Below are positions 1 through 8,602 of a stretch of 64,000 nt of DNA, in pieces. Position numbers and translations under genes: made by a program. Positions within the stretch are counted from its first letter, which is position 1. Each line of letters begins with the position of its first letter. Source of the stretch: Idiomarina zobellii (GTDB lineage Bacteria > Pseudomonadota > Gammaproteobacteria > Enterobacterales > Alteromonadaceae); assembly GCF_900100855.1 (NCBI RefSeq), contig NZ_FNCB01000001.1, positions 1 to 64,000 of the forward strand, in the 5' to 3' direction. Below the pieces are notes generated by a model that saw only the letters and a program-made list of their open reading frames with translations, was not told the DNA's origin and searched no databases.

Positions 1-149
1 AACCGGGTCAGGATGTTGTTGACGGTTGAGCGACCGATGTTCAGCGTTAATGCTATTTGCCGATCAGTCATCCGCCGCTCAAACTTCAAACGAAAAATGT
101 CCAGATAAGTCCGCATATCCGTCCTCGCTTTTTTCTTTGCTTTAGTCAT
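1..149 (-). CDS. istA: IS21-family transposase IstA, N-terminal part
   Basis: Reading from the ATG at 149 towards 1 gives about 49 residues: a basic start followed by DIFRLKFERRMTDRQIA and then LNIGRSTVNNILTR. This is the N-terminal helix-turn-helix of IS21-type IstA, which binds the terminal repeats before the DDE catalytic domain. The gene continues beyond the left edge, so it is unknown whether the transposase is intact. It is transcribed away from the restriction operon. Confidence 0.8.
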   Translation of the reverse strand, partial: MTKAKKKARTDMRTYLDIFRLKFERRMTDRQIALTLNIGRSTVNNILTR

Positions 150-214
150 GGTTGCCTCGGCTCACAGATAAAAACTCTGTTATGCCGAAACTCGAAAAGC
201 GAGGGAAGAAAAAC

Positions 215-327
215 TTGTCCGGATGAGACCGAAACGGTTGTCCGGACGACGCCGAAATCACTGTCCGGATGATACCGAAATGCTTGTCCGGCTCAGACCG
301 AAATCAATGTCCGGATGACCCCGAAAT
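215..327. repeat. Five tandem IS21 terminal repeats
   Basis: Five copies of a unit of about 20 bases, TGTCCGG followed within a few bases by CCGAAA(T), start at about 215, 238, 261, 284 and 307 at a period of about 23 bases. The middle bases vary and the two conserved blocks do not. They lie between istA and the outer edge of the element, where IS21-family elements carry their repeated transposase sites. Confidence 0.85.
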
Positions 328-334
328 ACGCACA

Positions 335-421
335 CAAAAGAAAATTGAACATTTGAAAGCTGAAAAGAAAGCTCTAATGCAGCAGCTCCTTACGGGAAAA
401 CGAAGAGTTAGTATCAGTTAA
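335..421 (+). pseudogene. hsdS: hsdS 3' remnant: last 28 codons of type I restriction specificity subunit
   Basis: From 335 the plus strand reads in frame QKKIEHLKAEKKALMQQLL, then TGKRRVSIS and a stop at 419-421. This is the typical coiled C-terminus of HsdS (conserved helix, then LMQQLLTGKRR). The remainder of hsdS is replaced by the IS, so the gene has been interrupted 28 codons before its end. The next gene begins 13 bases later, so hsdS was the upstream member of this operon. An HsdS protein without its C-terminal dimerisation helix, or none, is predicted. Confidence 0.85.
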
Positions 422-434
422 ACAAGGAGGTTTT

Positions 435-2288
435 ATGAGCAAATTAGAAAACAAAATCGAAGCAAGACACCGTAATCTTTACGACGTTCTCAACCAGCAA
501 AAGTATACAGTAGACTATTTCCAGCGCGAATACAGCTGGAGCGAAAAACATATCGAAGAGCTTGTAACTGATTTAACGTCTGCATTTTTGAGTGAGTACA
601 CTCCAGGCGACAAGCGCGAACAAGGCGAGCAATACAATAATTATTATCTAGGCCCATTTGTCGTCAGTAGCAAAGATGGAAAGCGCAGCATTATCGATGG
701 TCAGCAACGTTTAACCTCACTGACGTTATTTTTAATTTATCTAAACAATTTACAAAAAGAGCTCGGCTATAACGAAGTAATTGAACCCCTAATTTTTTCA
801 GAGCTTCGAGGCAGTAAGTCCTTTAATATTACGGTGGAAGAACGTACCCCTTGCCTTGATAGCCTCTTCAATCACGGCGAATTCATACCCTCTGATGATA
901 CATCAGAATCAACTCGTAATATGGCAGAGCGTTATCAGGATATAGTTAGAGCTTTTCCTGATGAGCTCAAAAGTGATGCTTTTCCATTTTTTATTGACTG
1001 GCTACAGTTAAACGTAATCATGGTTGAAATTATCGCTTATTCTGATGAGAACGCTTACACGATATTTGAGACTATGAACGACAGAGGTCTTAATTTAACC
1101 CCTTCAGAAATGTTAAAGGGTTATGTTCTATCTCGTCTAGACAACCCCAATAAACGACACAAAGCCAACGAGCTATGGAAGCACTCCATGCTCAAGCTTA
1201 AAGCCTATGACAAAGATGAGGATCAGAGGTTTTTTCAGTCCTGGTTAAGAGCTAGATACGCAGACAGTATTCGACCAGGTAAAGCAGGCTCCAAAAATGA
1301 GGATTTTGAAAAAATAGGCACACGATTTCATAGTTGGGTGCGCGATAATCTACAAAAGGTAAATCTAGATACCAGCGATACCGAGACCTTTGAACGTTTT
1401 GTGCAGCAGGATTTACATTTTTACCTAAAGGCTTACCAACGCATCCTAGATGCGGAGCGCAAACTAACTCATGGCCTAGAGCCAGTTTATTACATAAAGC
1501 ATTGGGGCATCGCCCCTACTCTAAGCTTTCCTTTAATGCTAGCGGCATTAAACATCAATGACGATGAGGCGACAGTAACAGATAAGATAAAAACGGTAGC
1601 GACCTACATAGAAACCTTTGTTGTTAGAAGAGCAGTTAATTTTCGAAACTTCTCTGCCAGCTCCATTCGTTACACAATGTACAGCTTAGTAAAGGAAATA
1701 CGTAGTGTTGATTTACCGACATTAAAGCGCCTTCTGTCTCAAAGATTAACAGACATGAAGGAGTCGTTCGATGGTATGGATAAGTTTCGTATGCATGGTC
1801 AAAATAAGCGCTTTGTTAAATTTTTACTTGCTCGTATGACTGCATGGTGTGAACAGCAAGCAGGTATGAGTACGGATTTCGATACGTATTATCAACCTAA
1901 AACTGGCAAGCCTTTCGAAGTAGAGCATATTTGGGCTGACAAATTCTCCCGACATAAAGACGAATTCGAACAGGAACATGAGTTTCAAGCTTTTCGTAAC
2001 CGCTTAGGTGATTTAGTACTGCTACCCCGTGGTACTAACCAGTCATACGGAGATTTACCATTCGAGCAAAAACAGGCTCACTACATTAAAGAAAACTTAC
2101 TTGTTAAGTCACTTTGCCCTTTAGCCTATAAAAACAACCCAAACTTTTTGCTCTTGACCAATAAGTTAGAGCTACCTTTTTCAGCTCATATAAATTTCAA
2201 AAAGGAAGATATTAAAAAGCGGCAAGCACTGTATTGCGAAATATGTAAATCTATATGGCCTGAGGATTTAACACTTAAAACAACTTAA
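435..2288 (+). CDS. GmrSD-like DUF262/DUF1524 nuclease
   Basis: A 617-residue protein with an N-terminal DUF262 domain (FQREYSWSEKHIEEL at about 30-44, DGQQR at about 88-92, the nucleotide-binding ParB-like motif) and a C-terminal DUF1524 HNH-type nuclease domain (VEHIWADKF at about 495, then NRLGDLVLLPRGTNQ). This is the architecture of single-chain GmrSD and BrxU-type enzymes, which use nucleotide hydrolysis and cut modified phage DNA (family knowledge). AAGGAGG at 424-430 sets the start. It follows the hsdS remnant by 13 bases and precedes the ATPase by 23, in an operon with restriction genes. Base composition is visibly more AT-rich than in hsdR. Target specificity cannot be read from the sequence. 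Confidence 0.85.
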   Translation: MSKLENKIEARHRNLYDVLNQQKYTVDYFQREYSWSEKHIEELVTDLTSAFLSEYTPGDKREQGEQYNNYYLGPFVVSSKDGKRSIIDGQQRLTSLTLFLIYLNNLQKELGYNEVIEPLIFSELRGSKSFNITVEERTPCLDSLFNHGEFIPSDDTSESTRNMAERYQDIVRAFPDELKSDAFPFFIDWLQLNVIMVEIIAYSDENAYTIFETMNDRGLNLTPSEMLKGYVLSRLDNPNKRHKANELWKHSMLKLKAYDKDEDQRFFQSWLRARYADSIRPGKAGSKNEDFEKIGTRFHSWVRDNLQKVNLDTSDTETFERFVQQDLHFYLKAYQRILDAERKLTHGLEPVYYIKHWGIAPTLSFPLMLAALNINDDEATVTDKIKTVATYIETFVVRRAVNFRNFSASSIRYTMYSLVKEIRSVDLPTLKRLLSQRLTDMKESFDGMDKFRMHGQNKRFVKFLLARMTAWCEQQAGMSTDFDTYYQPKTGKPFEVEHIWADKFSRHKDEFEQEHEFQAFRNRLGDLVLLPRGTNQSYGDLPFEQKQAHYIKENLLVKSLCPLAYKNNPNFLLLTNKLELPFSAHINFKKEDIKKRQALYCEICKSIWPEDLTLKTT

Positions 2289-2311
2289 AGGATAAAATAA
2301 AAAGGACTTAT

Positions 2312-3841
2312 ATGAACATCAAGGCGAGAGTCTCTGGACTGATTAGTGATATTAGCGAGGGAATGTATGAGCGAGAGGAAATCATTGCACTCGCTCTACT
2401 CGGTGCGCTATCCGGCCAAAATACATTCCTCCATGGACCTCCGGGAACAGCTAAGAGCTTAATATCTCGAAGAATTGCCAGTGCGTTTGGTGAGCATTCC
2501 TATTTTGAATATTTAATGAACCGGTTCAGTACGCCAGAAGAGGTTTTTGGTCCGGTATCAATCAAAGAGTTAAAGAACGACAACTACATACGTAAAACGA
2601 ACCGGTATCTGCCAACGGCAGAATTTGCCTTTCTTGATGAAATTTGGAAGTCTAGCCCTGCAATTCTAAACGCTCTGCTTACCGTCATTAATGAACGAAC
2701 CTTTCACAATGGCAACACGTCAGAAAGTGTTCCTCTAAAAGCTCTCATTGCGGCATCCAATGAGACGCCTCCTGAAAACCAAGGCCTGGAGGCACTTTAT
2801 GACCGATTCATAATCCGATTGCATGTGCCACCAATTAGTAAACTTGAGCACTTCGAAAAGCTTATCAACTCCAAACCGTCTAGGGCTAAAGTAAAAGTTG
2901 ATGACAGTATTAAAGTGACTACCGCTGAATGGGAAGGTTGGCGAGAAGACATTCATAACGTGAAGCTGTCGCGAGAAACCTTAACAACCGTCCATTTAAT
3001 TAGGGAACAGCTAGCGAGTAAGTTCGATCAACTTGGCATTTACGTTTCCGATAGACGTTGGCAAAAAGCTGCTCTTTTGCTGAAATCATCGGCCTTCTTT
3101 AACGGTAGAACAATGACAAACCCAAGTGACAACTTGCTGCTATCACATTGTTTGTGGACAGAGCAAAAACACCGGTCGGATGTAATGCATATTGTCCATC
3201 AGGCCATAAAAGACACCGGTTTAATTCATGAAAAAAATATTGCAGCGCTAATTCAAGATAAAGAACGCATCGAGAAAGAGATCCAGCAAAAGCTGTTCTA
3301 CCAAGAGGATGTGTTTAAAGAGATAATCGTAAACAATGAACCCCACCTAGTCTTGCAAGTTCCTGATCCTGAACATTACAACCATGGTAAAAAACAGCCT
3401 CACTCACGTACGGTCCTTATTCCTCGTAAAATGTATAAGACCAACTCAGTTCTCGAACCGACTGACCGTTACGGCAATGTTCTTCATCTTTTTCGATGTA
3501 ACTCAACTGATGAGGGAAGCTTTGAGTTTTTCTCCCAAAATAGTGACTTTGAGACTTACATAGCTACGCCTGACGTACGAATTAAAAAAGGCAGTAAGCG
3601 TAACGATGTAAGTGACCAACAAGTTGAACATTGGCGTTCATTAATTTTTGGCGTAAAAGATCAGCTTGAAAGCTGTATAAACGATATAAAACGTCGCGCA
3701 GAAAATTTACAGAGCGAACTAAACTCTGTTTTTATAATGCCCGAGAACGTTAAGTTTATCCATTTAGCTGTAACCGACCAGCTAGAGCATTTGAAGCTGC
3801 AACGCGAAGATTGTAATAAAATTGAAGCGTTATGCAGTTAG
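2312..3841 (+). CDS. RavA-like MoxR-family AAA+ ATPase
   Basis: A 509-residue AAA+ protein. Walker A is GPPGTAKS at 42-49 and Walker B FAFLDE at 105-110, followed by a sensor region ending AASNE and LEALYDRF. The block FEYLMNRFSTPEEVFGP is highly characteristic of RavA. The C-terminal half has no obvious motif, as expected for the LARA and triple-helical regions of RavA. E. coli RavA works as a hexameric ATPase with the VWA protein ViaA; here too the VWA gene follows directly, overlapping by 10 bases. Location inside a restriction operon suggests a defence or complex-remodelling role rather than the usual respiratory-complex role; that is inference. Confidence 0.85.
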   Translation: MNIKARVSGLISDISEGMYEREEIIALALLGALSGQNTFLHGPPGTAKSLISRRIASAFGEHSYFEYLMNRFSTPEEVFGPVSIKELKNDNYIRKTNRYLPTAEFAFLDEIWKSSPAILNALLTVINERTFHNGNTSESVPLKALIAASNETPPENQGLEALYDRFIIRLHVPPISKLEHFEKLINSKPSRAKVKVDDSIKVTTAEWEGWREDIHNVKLSRETLTTVHLIREQLASKFDQLGIYVSDRRWQKAALLLKSSAFFNGRTMTNPSDNLLLSHCLWTEQKHRSDVMHIVHQAIKDTGLIHEKNIAALIQDKERIEKEIQQKLFYQEDVFKEIIVNNEPHLVLQVPDPEHYNHGKKQPHSRTVLIPRKMYKTNSVLEPTDRYGNVLHLFRCNSTDEGSFEFFSQNSDFETYIATPDVRIKKGSKRNDVSDQQVEHWRSLIFGVKDQLESCINDIKRRAENLQSELNSVFIMPENVKFIHLAVTDQLEHLKLQREDCNKIEALCS

Positions 3842-5328
3842 AGCCAATCATACTTTCAGTAAAGCAAGTAACTGAAGCAGCGACTTCTAAAATAAACCCA
3901 AACTTGCCGAGCAGTGCATTTTTATTGAACCAGGTTGAAGAGCGCGGACTTATCTGGCGAACCCGTATTACTCATGAACTAAAAACCCAAGACCCATTTA
4001 TGCAAGAAGAATTTCTTGCAAAAAAATGGGCCGAAGACATTAAAAATGGTGATGTCAATCCAGTTAAGCTATCAGAAGCGGTAAAGCTTTTCATGAGCAC
4101 AGCTACTACTTTAGGCAATTCAATAAGCCTGTCATACTGGGATCAGCAAGCGACGCAATTTGAATCCGCTAATAATAACGATACAGAGGAACTGTTTACT
4201 GTCTCCAAGCTTTTAGATCTTGAATGGCAAAAGCTGATTGACGAAGCGCGATTGCAATGGCAACACGAACAGCTGGCAATAAAACGGGCCAAGTTCACTC
4301 AAGACATGTTTGAACTCATTAATAACGTCGAGATAGTGACTCAACACATTCAAACACTGGGTTTTGACCCTCATATTTATTTCAGTCCTCTTGCAACCGG
4401 CGAGCTCAAGCCGGGAGATATAGAGCTTATCAAACGTTGGTCCTCCTATTTAGAGGACGATGACGGCATAAAAAGGCTCTGCGAACTACTTGGAAGAATA
4501 CGCCATGATGAGGCTCGTGAGCGATTAGAATCTGTGAAGGTAAGTCATAATGTTGACATCCCTACCTCCAATTTAAACTCAAAAGAAGAAATAATTGGTA
4601 TCAAACTAGGCAACGACATCGAGAATGCGATACCGAGTGAGCTCGCTTTGCTTTCAGACCCGGACGCATCCTTACTTTTTGACCTTAAACTTATCGAATC
4701 AAGACTCATGTGCTTTGATCTGCAAGGGGCCGGCTTTATTTCTGAAGAGCGCGAGATTATCGAAGAGCATTTGGCTAACGAAGAAAAAGAGAATGGCCCT
4801 TTTATTATCTGTGTCGATACAAGTGGCTCTATGACTGGTGAACCTGAGGCTGTTGCAAAAGCAGTGACATTATTTATTGCTAGTACAGCCGAAAAACAAA
4901 AGCGAAGCTGTTATCTCATCAATTTCTCCAACGACATCCATTATTTTGATGTCGGCAAAGGCGTTGGTTTGGAATCGTTGATTGAATTTCTAAAAATGTC
5001 TTTTAATGGTGGAACCGATGTAACGCCAGCAATATCACACGCAATAAAAGTTATGTCGGAAGAAGTATATAAAGACGCAGATTTGTTAGTTATATCTGAC
5101 TTTATCATGGGGAATATACCGAAGCGTTTGGTGTCAAAAATCGAGAGACTGCAACAAAACGGAAACCAGTTTTATTCTCTAACCATCGCGTCTATAGATA
5201 AGAGTGAGCAATTGGGTGCACTTTTTGATGACGAGTGGGTATTTGATCCCTACACTAGTTCAGTAAAAGAATTAGTTAAGTTTAAACGAGAGCTTAACAG
5301 TAAGACACGGAGTCAGGCTAATGGCTAA
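3832..5328 (+). CDS. ViaA-like von Willebrand factor A protein
   Basis: A 498-residue protein with a long helical N-terminus and a C-terminal VWA domain. The MIDAS metal site is DTSGSM at about residue 330, with the supporting GGTDVTP near 392 and an SDF near 425. It is the expected partner of the upstream MoxR ATPase: the pair matches RavA-ViaA in order and size. Its start lies within the last codons of the ATPase gene and its last codons overlap the start of hsdR by 8 bases, so translation of all three is probably coupled. The substrate is unknown. Confidence 0.8.
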   Translation: MQLEPIILSVKQVTEAATSKINPNLPSSAFLLNQVEERGLIWRTRITHELKTQDPFMQEEFLAKKWAEDIKNGDVNPVKLSEAVKLFMSTATTLGNSISLSYWDQQATQFESANNNDTEELFTVSKLLDLEWQKLIDEARLQWQHEQLAIKRAKFTQDMFELINNVEIVTQHIQTLGFDPHIYFSPLATGELKPGDIELIKRWSSYLEDDDGIKRLCELLGRIRHDEARERLESVKVSHNVDIPTSNLNSKEEIIGIKLGNDIENAIPSELALLSDPDASLLFDLKLIESRLMCFDLQGAGFISEEREIIEEHLANEEKENGPFIICVDTSGSMTGEPEAVAKAVTLFIASTAEKQKRSCYLINFSNDIHYFDVGKGVGLESLIEFLKMSFNGGTDVTPAISHAIKVMSEEVYKDADLLVISDFIMGNIPKRLVSKIERLQQNGNQFYSLTIASIDKSEQLGALFDDEWVFDPYTSSVKELVKFKRELNSKTRSQANG

Positions 5329-8300
5329 CGCCCCAAAATTTCAGGAAGAATACGCTGCTAAAATACCCGCAATGACACTATTAGCCGGTTTGGGCTGGTC
5401 CTTTTTATCGCCGCAGGAAGCGCTGGCGATGCGCGGGGGTAAGCAAGACCGAGTCGTGCTGCGCGAAGTATTACGAGATGTGCTGAACAAGCGAACCTTT
5501 CATTACGCCGGTAAAAGCTATCCGTTGTCCGATAACTCCATTGATAACATCGTCTCGCACCTGTGCAGCCCTGCCCTAAATGAAGGCCTCCAGCACGCCA
5601 ACGAGGCGATTTACAACCATTTAATGTACGGTATTCCGGTGACGGAGTTCGTCGACGGGAAAAAGGTCACGCCCACCGTCTCTATCATCGACTGGCAGAG
5701 CCCGGACAATAACCAGTTTCACTTTACCGAAGAATACACGGTGACGCGTGCCGGAGGCTTTGATAGCCGTCGTCCTGATCTAGTTTGTTTTGTAAATGGT
5801 CTACCGTTGGTGGTCATTGAGGCCAAACGCCCGGATGGTAATTCGCAAAAAGGACCAACGATAAACGAAGGCATTTCCCAGAGTCTACGTAACCAGCGCC
5901 CTGACGAAGTCCCTCACCTGTTTGCGTATTCGCAACTGTTGTTGTCGGTCAATGGCATTGATGGGCGCTATGGCACCGTAGAGACCCCGGAAAAATTCTG
6001 GGCCGCCTGGAAAGAAGAAGATATCACCGACGCTGAAATGATGGCGTTGAAAAATAAAGCGTTGGATGATGCCACCCTGCAACATTTGTTCGATCACCGT
6101 GATAAGCGTGACCTGAGCTGGTATCAAAACCTGCTTGCCGGTGGTGAGTTGATGGTGACCGGCCAGGATAAGCTGCTGATAAGCCTTCTGTCTAAAGAGC
6201 GCCTGTTCGATATGGTGCGCTACTTCACTATTTTCGATAAAAAGATTGGCAAGATTGTCGGACGTTACCAACAAGTCTTTGGCATCAAGCGGCTAATCGA
6301 GCGTATTCAAAAGCGCAACAGCAAAGGCGGTCGCGAAGGTGGTGTTATCTGGCATACCACCGGCTCGGGTAAGTCCTTCACCATGGTGTTTTTATCCAAA
6401 GCGCTGATTTTGCACGAAGAGCTGAAGCAATGCCGGGTCATCGTTGTCACCGACCGTGTTGATTTAGAAAACCAGCTCTCGAAGACCTTTGCCTCTGGCG
6501 GCGAGCTGTCCAGTAAAAAAGACAAAGAGGCGGCCATGGCCACGTCGGGCAAGCGCCTGGCTCAGCAAATAGGTAAAGGCAATGAGCGCATTATCTTTAC
6601 GCTGATTCAGAAGTTTAACTCAGCCACCAAACTGCCGGAGTGTCACAACGACAGCCCCAACATTATTGTATTGATTGACGAGGGTCACCGCAGTCAAGGC
6701 GGCGAAAACAACATTCGCATGAACCAGGCATTGCCGAATGCGTCCTTTGTCGCCTTTACCGGCACACCACTGTTAAAAGACGATAAAACCACGAATAAAT
6801 TCGGACCCATTGTGCATGCCTACACCATGCAGCGTGCGGTCGAAGATAAAACCGTGACGCCCCTGCTCTACGAAGAGCGAATACCCGACCTGGACGTGAA
6901 CGAGCGAGCTATCGACGCCTGGTTCGAGCGTATGACGGACGGCTTAAGTGACGAGCAAAAAGGCGATTTAAAGAAAAAATTCAGCCGTCGCGGTCAGGTA
7001 TATGGCACTGACGAGCGTATTCAGCTTATTGCGTACGATATTGCTCATCATTTCGATAAAAATATCGATGAAGGCTTAAAAGGTCAGTTGTGCTGTGACA
7101 GCAAAGCCTCAGCTATAAAGTACAAAAAATATCTGGACGAAGTCGGCTTATTTGAATCAGCCGTGGTCATGAGCTCACCCGATACTCGCGAAGGCAATAC
7201 CTCGGTTGACGAAAAAACCATGCCGGAAGTCAGTAAATGGTGGAAGGAGCATGTAGGCTCATCTGATGAACAGAATTACACCAAAGAGCTGGTCGAACGC
7301 TTTGATAAAGACCCTAAGCTGAAGCTATTGATTGTGGTTGATAAACTATTAACCGGCTTTGATGAGCCAAAAAATACTGTGCTTTACATCGACAAGCCGC
7401 TTAAAGGTCACAACCTCATTCAGGCGATTGCTCGCGTGAACCGTCTGCACCCCGACAAGAAGTTTGGTCTGCTGATTGATTATCGCGGCATTCTGTCCGA
7501 GCTCGATACCACCATAAAGGAATATCAGGATCTGGCTTCACGTACCCAGGGCGGTTACGACATCGATGATATTGATGGTCTTTACCAGCAGATGAGTACC
7601 GAGTACAAACGCCTACCCCAGCTTTATAAAGAGCTGTGGGCGATATTTGACGGTGTTAAGAATAAATCAGACACCGAAGCGCTACGTCATGCCCTGTTGC
7701 CTCGTATGGAAGAAATAAACGGCGAAATGGTCGATAAAAACCAAAAACGCCGCGAAGACTTTTACGAAGCACTCACAGCCTTTGCCACTTGCCTTAAAGT
7801 TGCTCTGCAGTCGGCTACCTTCTTTGAAGATAAGAGCTTTTCCGATAAAGACCGTCGACAATACAAAGAGACGGTGAAACAACTGTCCAGTCTTCGTCAA
7901 ACCGTGCAACAGGATTCCGGCGAGCGTATCAGTTACGACGAGTACGCACAGGAAGTCAAAAAGCTACTGAACAAACATGTGGTCAGCGTTGGCGTCCGTG
8001 ATTCGGAAGGTGTTTATGAAGTCGGTAAAATGGGCCAGAAACAAGCACCTGAAGACTGGAGCGAAGATAAAACCCGCAACGAAACCGATATCATCAAAAC
8101 TCGCGTTACCAAAATGATTGAGCAAGAGCTCGGTGACGACCCTTACGCTCAGGAAGCCTTTTCTAAGCTATTGCGTGAAGCCATTGAAGACGCGGAAAAG
8201 CTGTTTGAGCATCCGCTGAAACAGTACATGCTGTTCCGTGAATTTGAGGAGCAGGTACAAGAGCGTCGCTTGGATGATATCCCTGAACGGTTGACCGGCA

Positions 8301-8599
8301 ACCATCATGCACAAGCCTATTACGGCGTGTTCAAAAAGCACCTACCTGAAGCGTTTACAGTCATGGATGAACAAGCGCAGGATAAATGGGTAGAGATTGC
8401 GTTTGATGTCGATAGCATCGTTAGCCAGTCCGTTGCGGAAAACTCGATTAACCCGAATAACATTGAAGCTGATATCCGTAAAAAGCTACTGCCGAAGATT
8501 TTTGCGGAATGCAAAGCCGTCGGCGGCGGTATCGAGCAGGCGAAAAAGATTGTCGAAGCCGTTGTGCAAGTTGTTCGTGTTGGGCAATTAGGTCATTAA
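5321..8599 (+). CDS. hsdR: Type I restriction endonuclease subunit R
   Basis: A 1092-residue HsdR. The N-terminal PD-(D/E)xK nuclease is visible as RRPDLVCF then VVIEAKRP at about 150-172. The SF2 translocase follows: Walker A TGSGKSF near 347, DEGH near 452, FTGTP near 479, and the motif VI region IQAIARVNR. Length and domain order are normal, so this subunit looks intact. It needs HsdM and HsdS to act; hsdS is disrupted at 335 and hsdM is not in view. GC content is visibly higher than in the three genes upstream, which suggests those were inserted into an hsdS-hsdR unit. Confidence 0.93.
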   Translation: MANAPKFQEEYAAKIPAMTLLAGLGWSFLSPQEALAMRGGKQDRVVLREVLRDVLNKRTFHYAGKSYPLSDNSIDNIVSHLCSPALNEGLQHANEAIYNHLMYGIPVTEFVDGKKVTPTVSIIDWQSPDNNQFHFTEEYTVTRAGGFDSRRPDLVCFVNGLPLVVIEAKRPDGNSQKGPTINEGISQSLRNQRPDEVPHLFAYSQLLLSVNGIDGRYGTVETPEKFWAAWKEEDITDAEMMALKNKALDDATLQHLFDHRDKRDLSWYQNLLAGGELMVTGQDKLLISLLSKERLFDMVRYFTIFDKKIGKIVGRYQQVFGIKRLIERIQKRNSKGGREGGVIWHTTGSGKSFTMVFLSKALILHEELKQCRVIVVTDRVDLENQLSKTFASGGELSSKKDKEAAMATSGKRLAQQIGKGNERIIFTLIQKFNSATKLPECHNDSPNIIVLIDEGHRSQGGENNIRMNQALPNASFVAFTGTPLLKDDKTTNKFGPIVHAYTMQRAVEDKTVTPLLYEERIPDLDVNERAIDAWFERMTDGLSDEQKGDLKKKFSRRGQVYGTDERIQLIAYDIAHHFDKNIDEGLKGQLCCDSKASAIKYKKYLDEVGLFESAVVMSSPDTREGNTSVDEKTMPEVSKWWKEHVGSSDEQNYTKELVERFDKDPKLKLLIVVDKLLTGFDEPKNTVLYIDKPLKGHNLIQAIARVNRLHPDKKFGLLIDYRGILSELDTTIKEYQDLASRTQGGYDIDDIDGLYQQMSTEYKRLPQLYKELWAIFDGVKNKSDTEALRHALLPRMEEINGEMVDKNQKRREDFYEALTAFATCLKVALQSATFFEDKSFSDKDRRQYKETVKQLSSLRQTVQQDSGERISYDEYAQEVKKLLNKHVVSVGVRDSEGVYEVGKMGQKQAPEDWSEDKTRNETDIIKTRVTKMIEQELGDDPYAQEAFSKLLREAIEDAEKLFEHPLKQYMLFREFEEQVQERRLDDIPERLTGNHHAQAYYGVFKKHLPEAFTVMDEQAQDKWVEIAFDVDSIVSQSVAENSINPNNIEADIRKKLLPKIFAECKAVGGGIEQAKKIVEAVVQVVRVGQLGH

Positions 8600-8602
8600 G
8601 CC

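Larger units (their letters stand above)
1..334 (-). mobile_element. IS21-family insertion sequence, partial (one end)
   Basis: The left edge lies inside an IS21-family element. It shows the N-terminus of an IstA transposase on the minus strand and, outside it, a series of short direct repeats built on TGTCCGG-N3-6-CCGAAAT. Multiple terminal repeats of this kind are the transposase-binding ends of IS21 elements (family knowledge). The outer end is placed near 334 because hsdS coding sequence resumes at 335. The other end, istB and the target duplication are outside the window. Confidence 0.8.

Noticed and set aside
5885-6274. Minus-strand ORF of 129 codons inside hsdR
   Set aside because: It lies wholly in the opposite frame of a well-supported HsdR coding region and has no family features.
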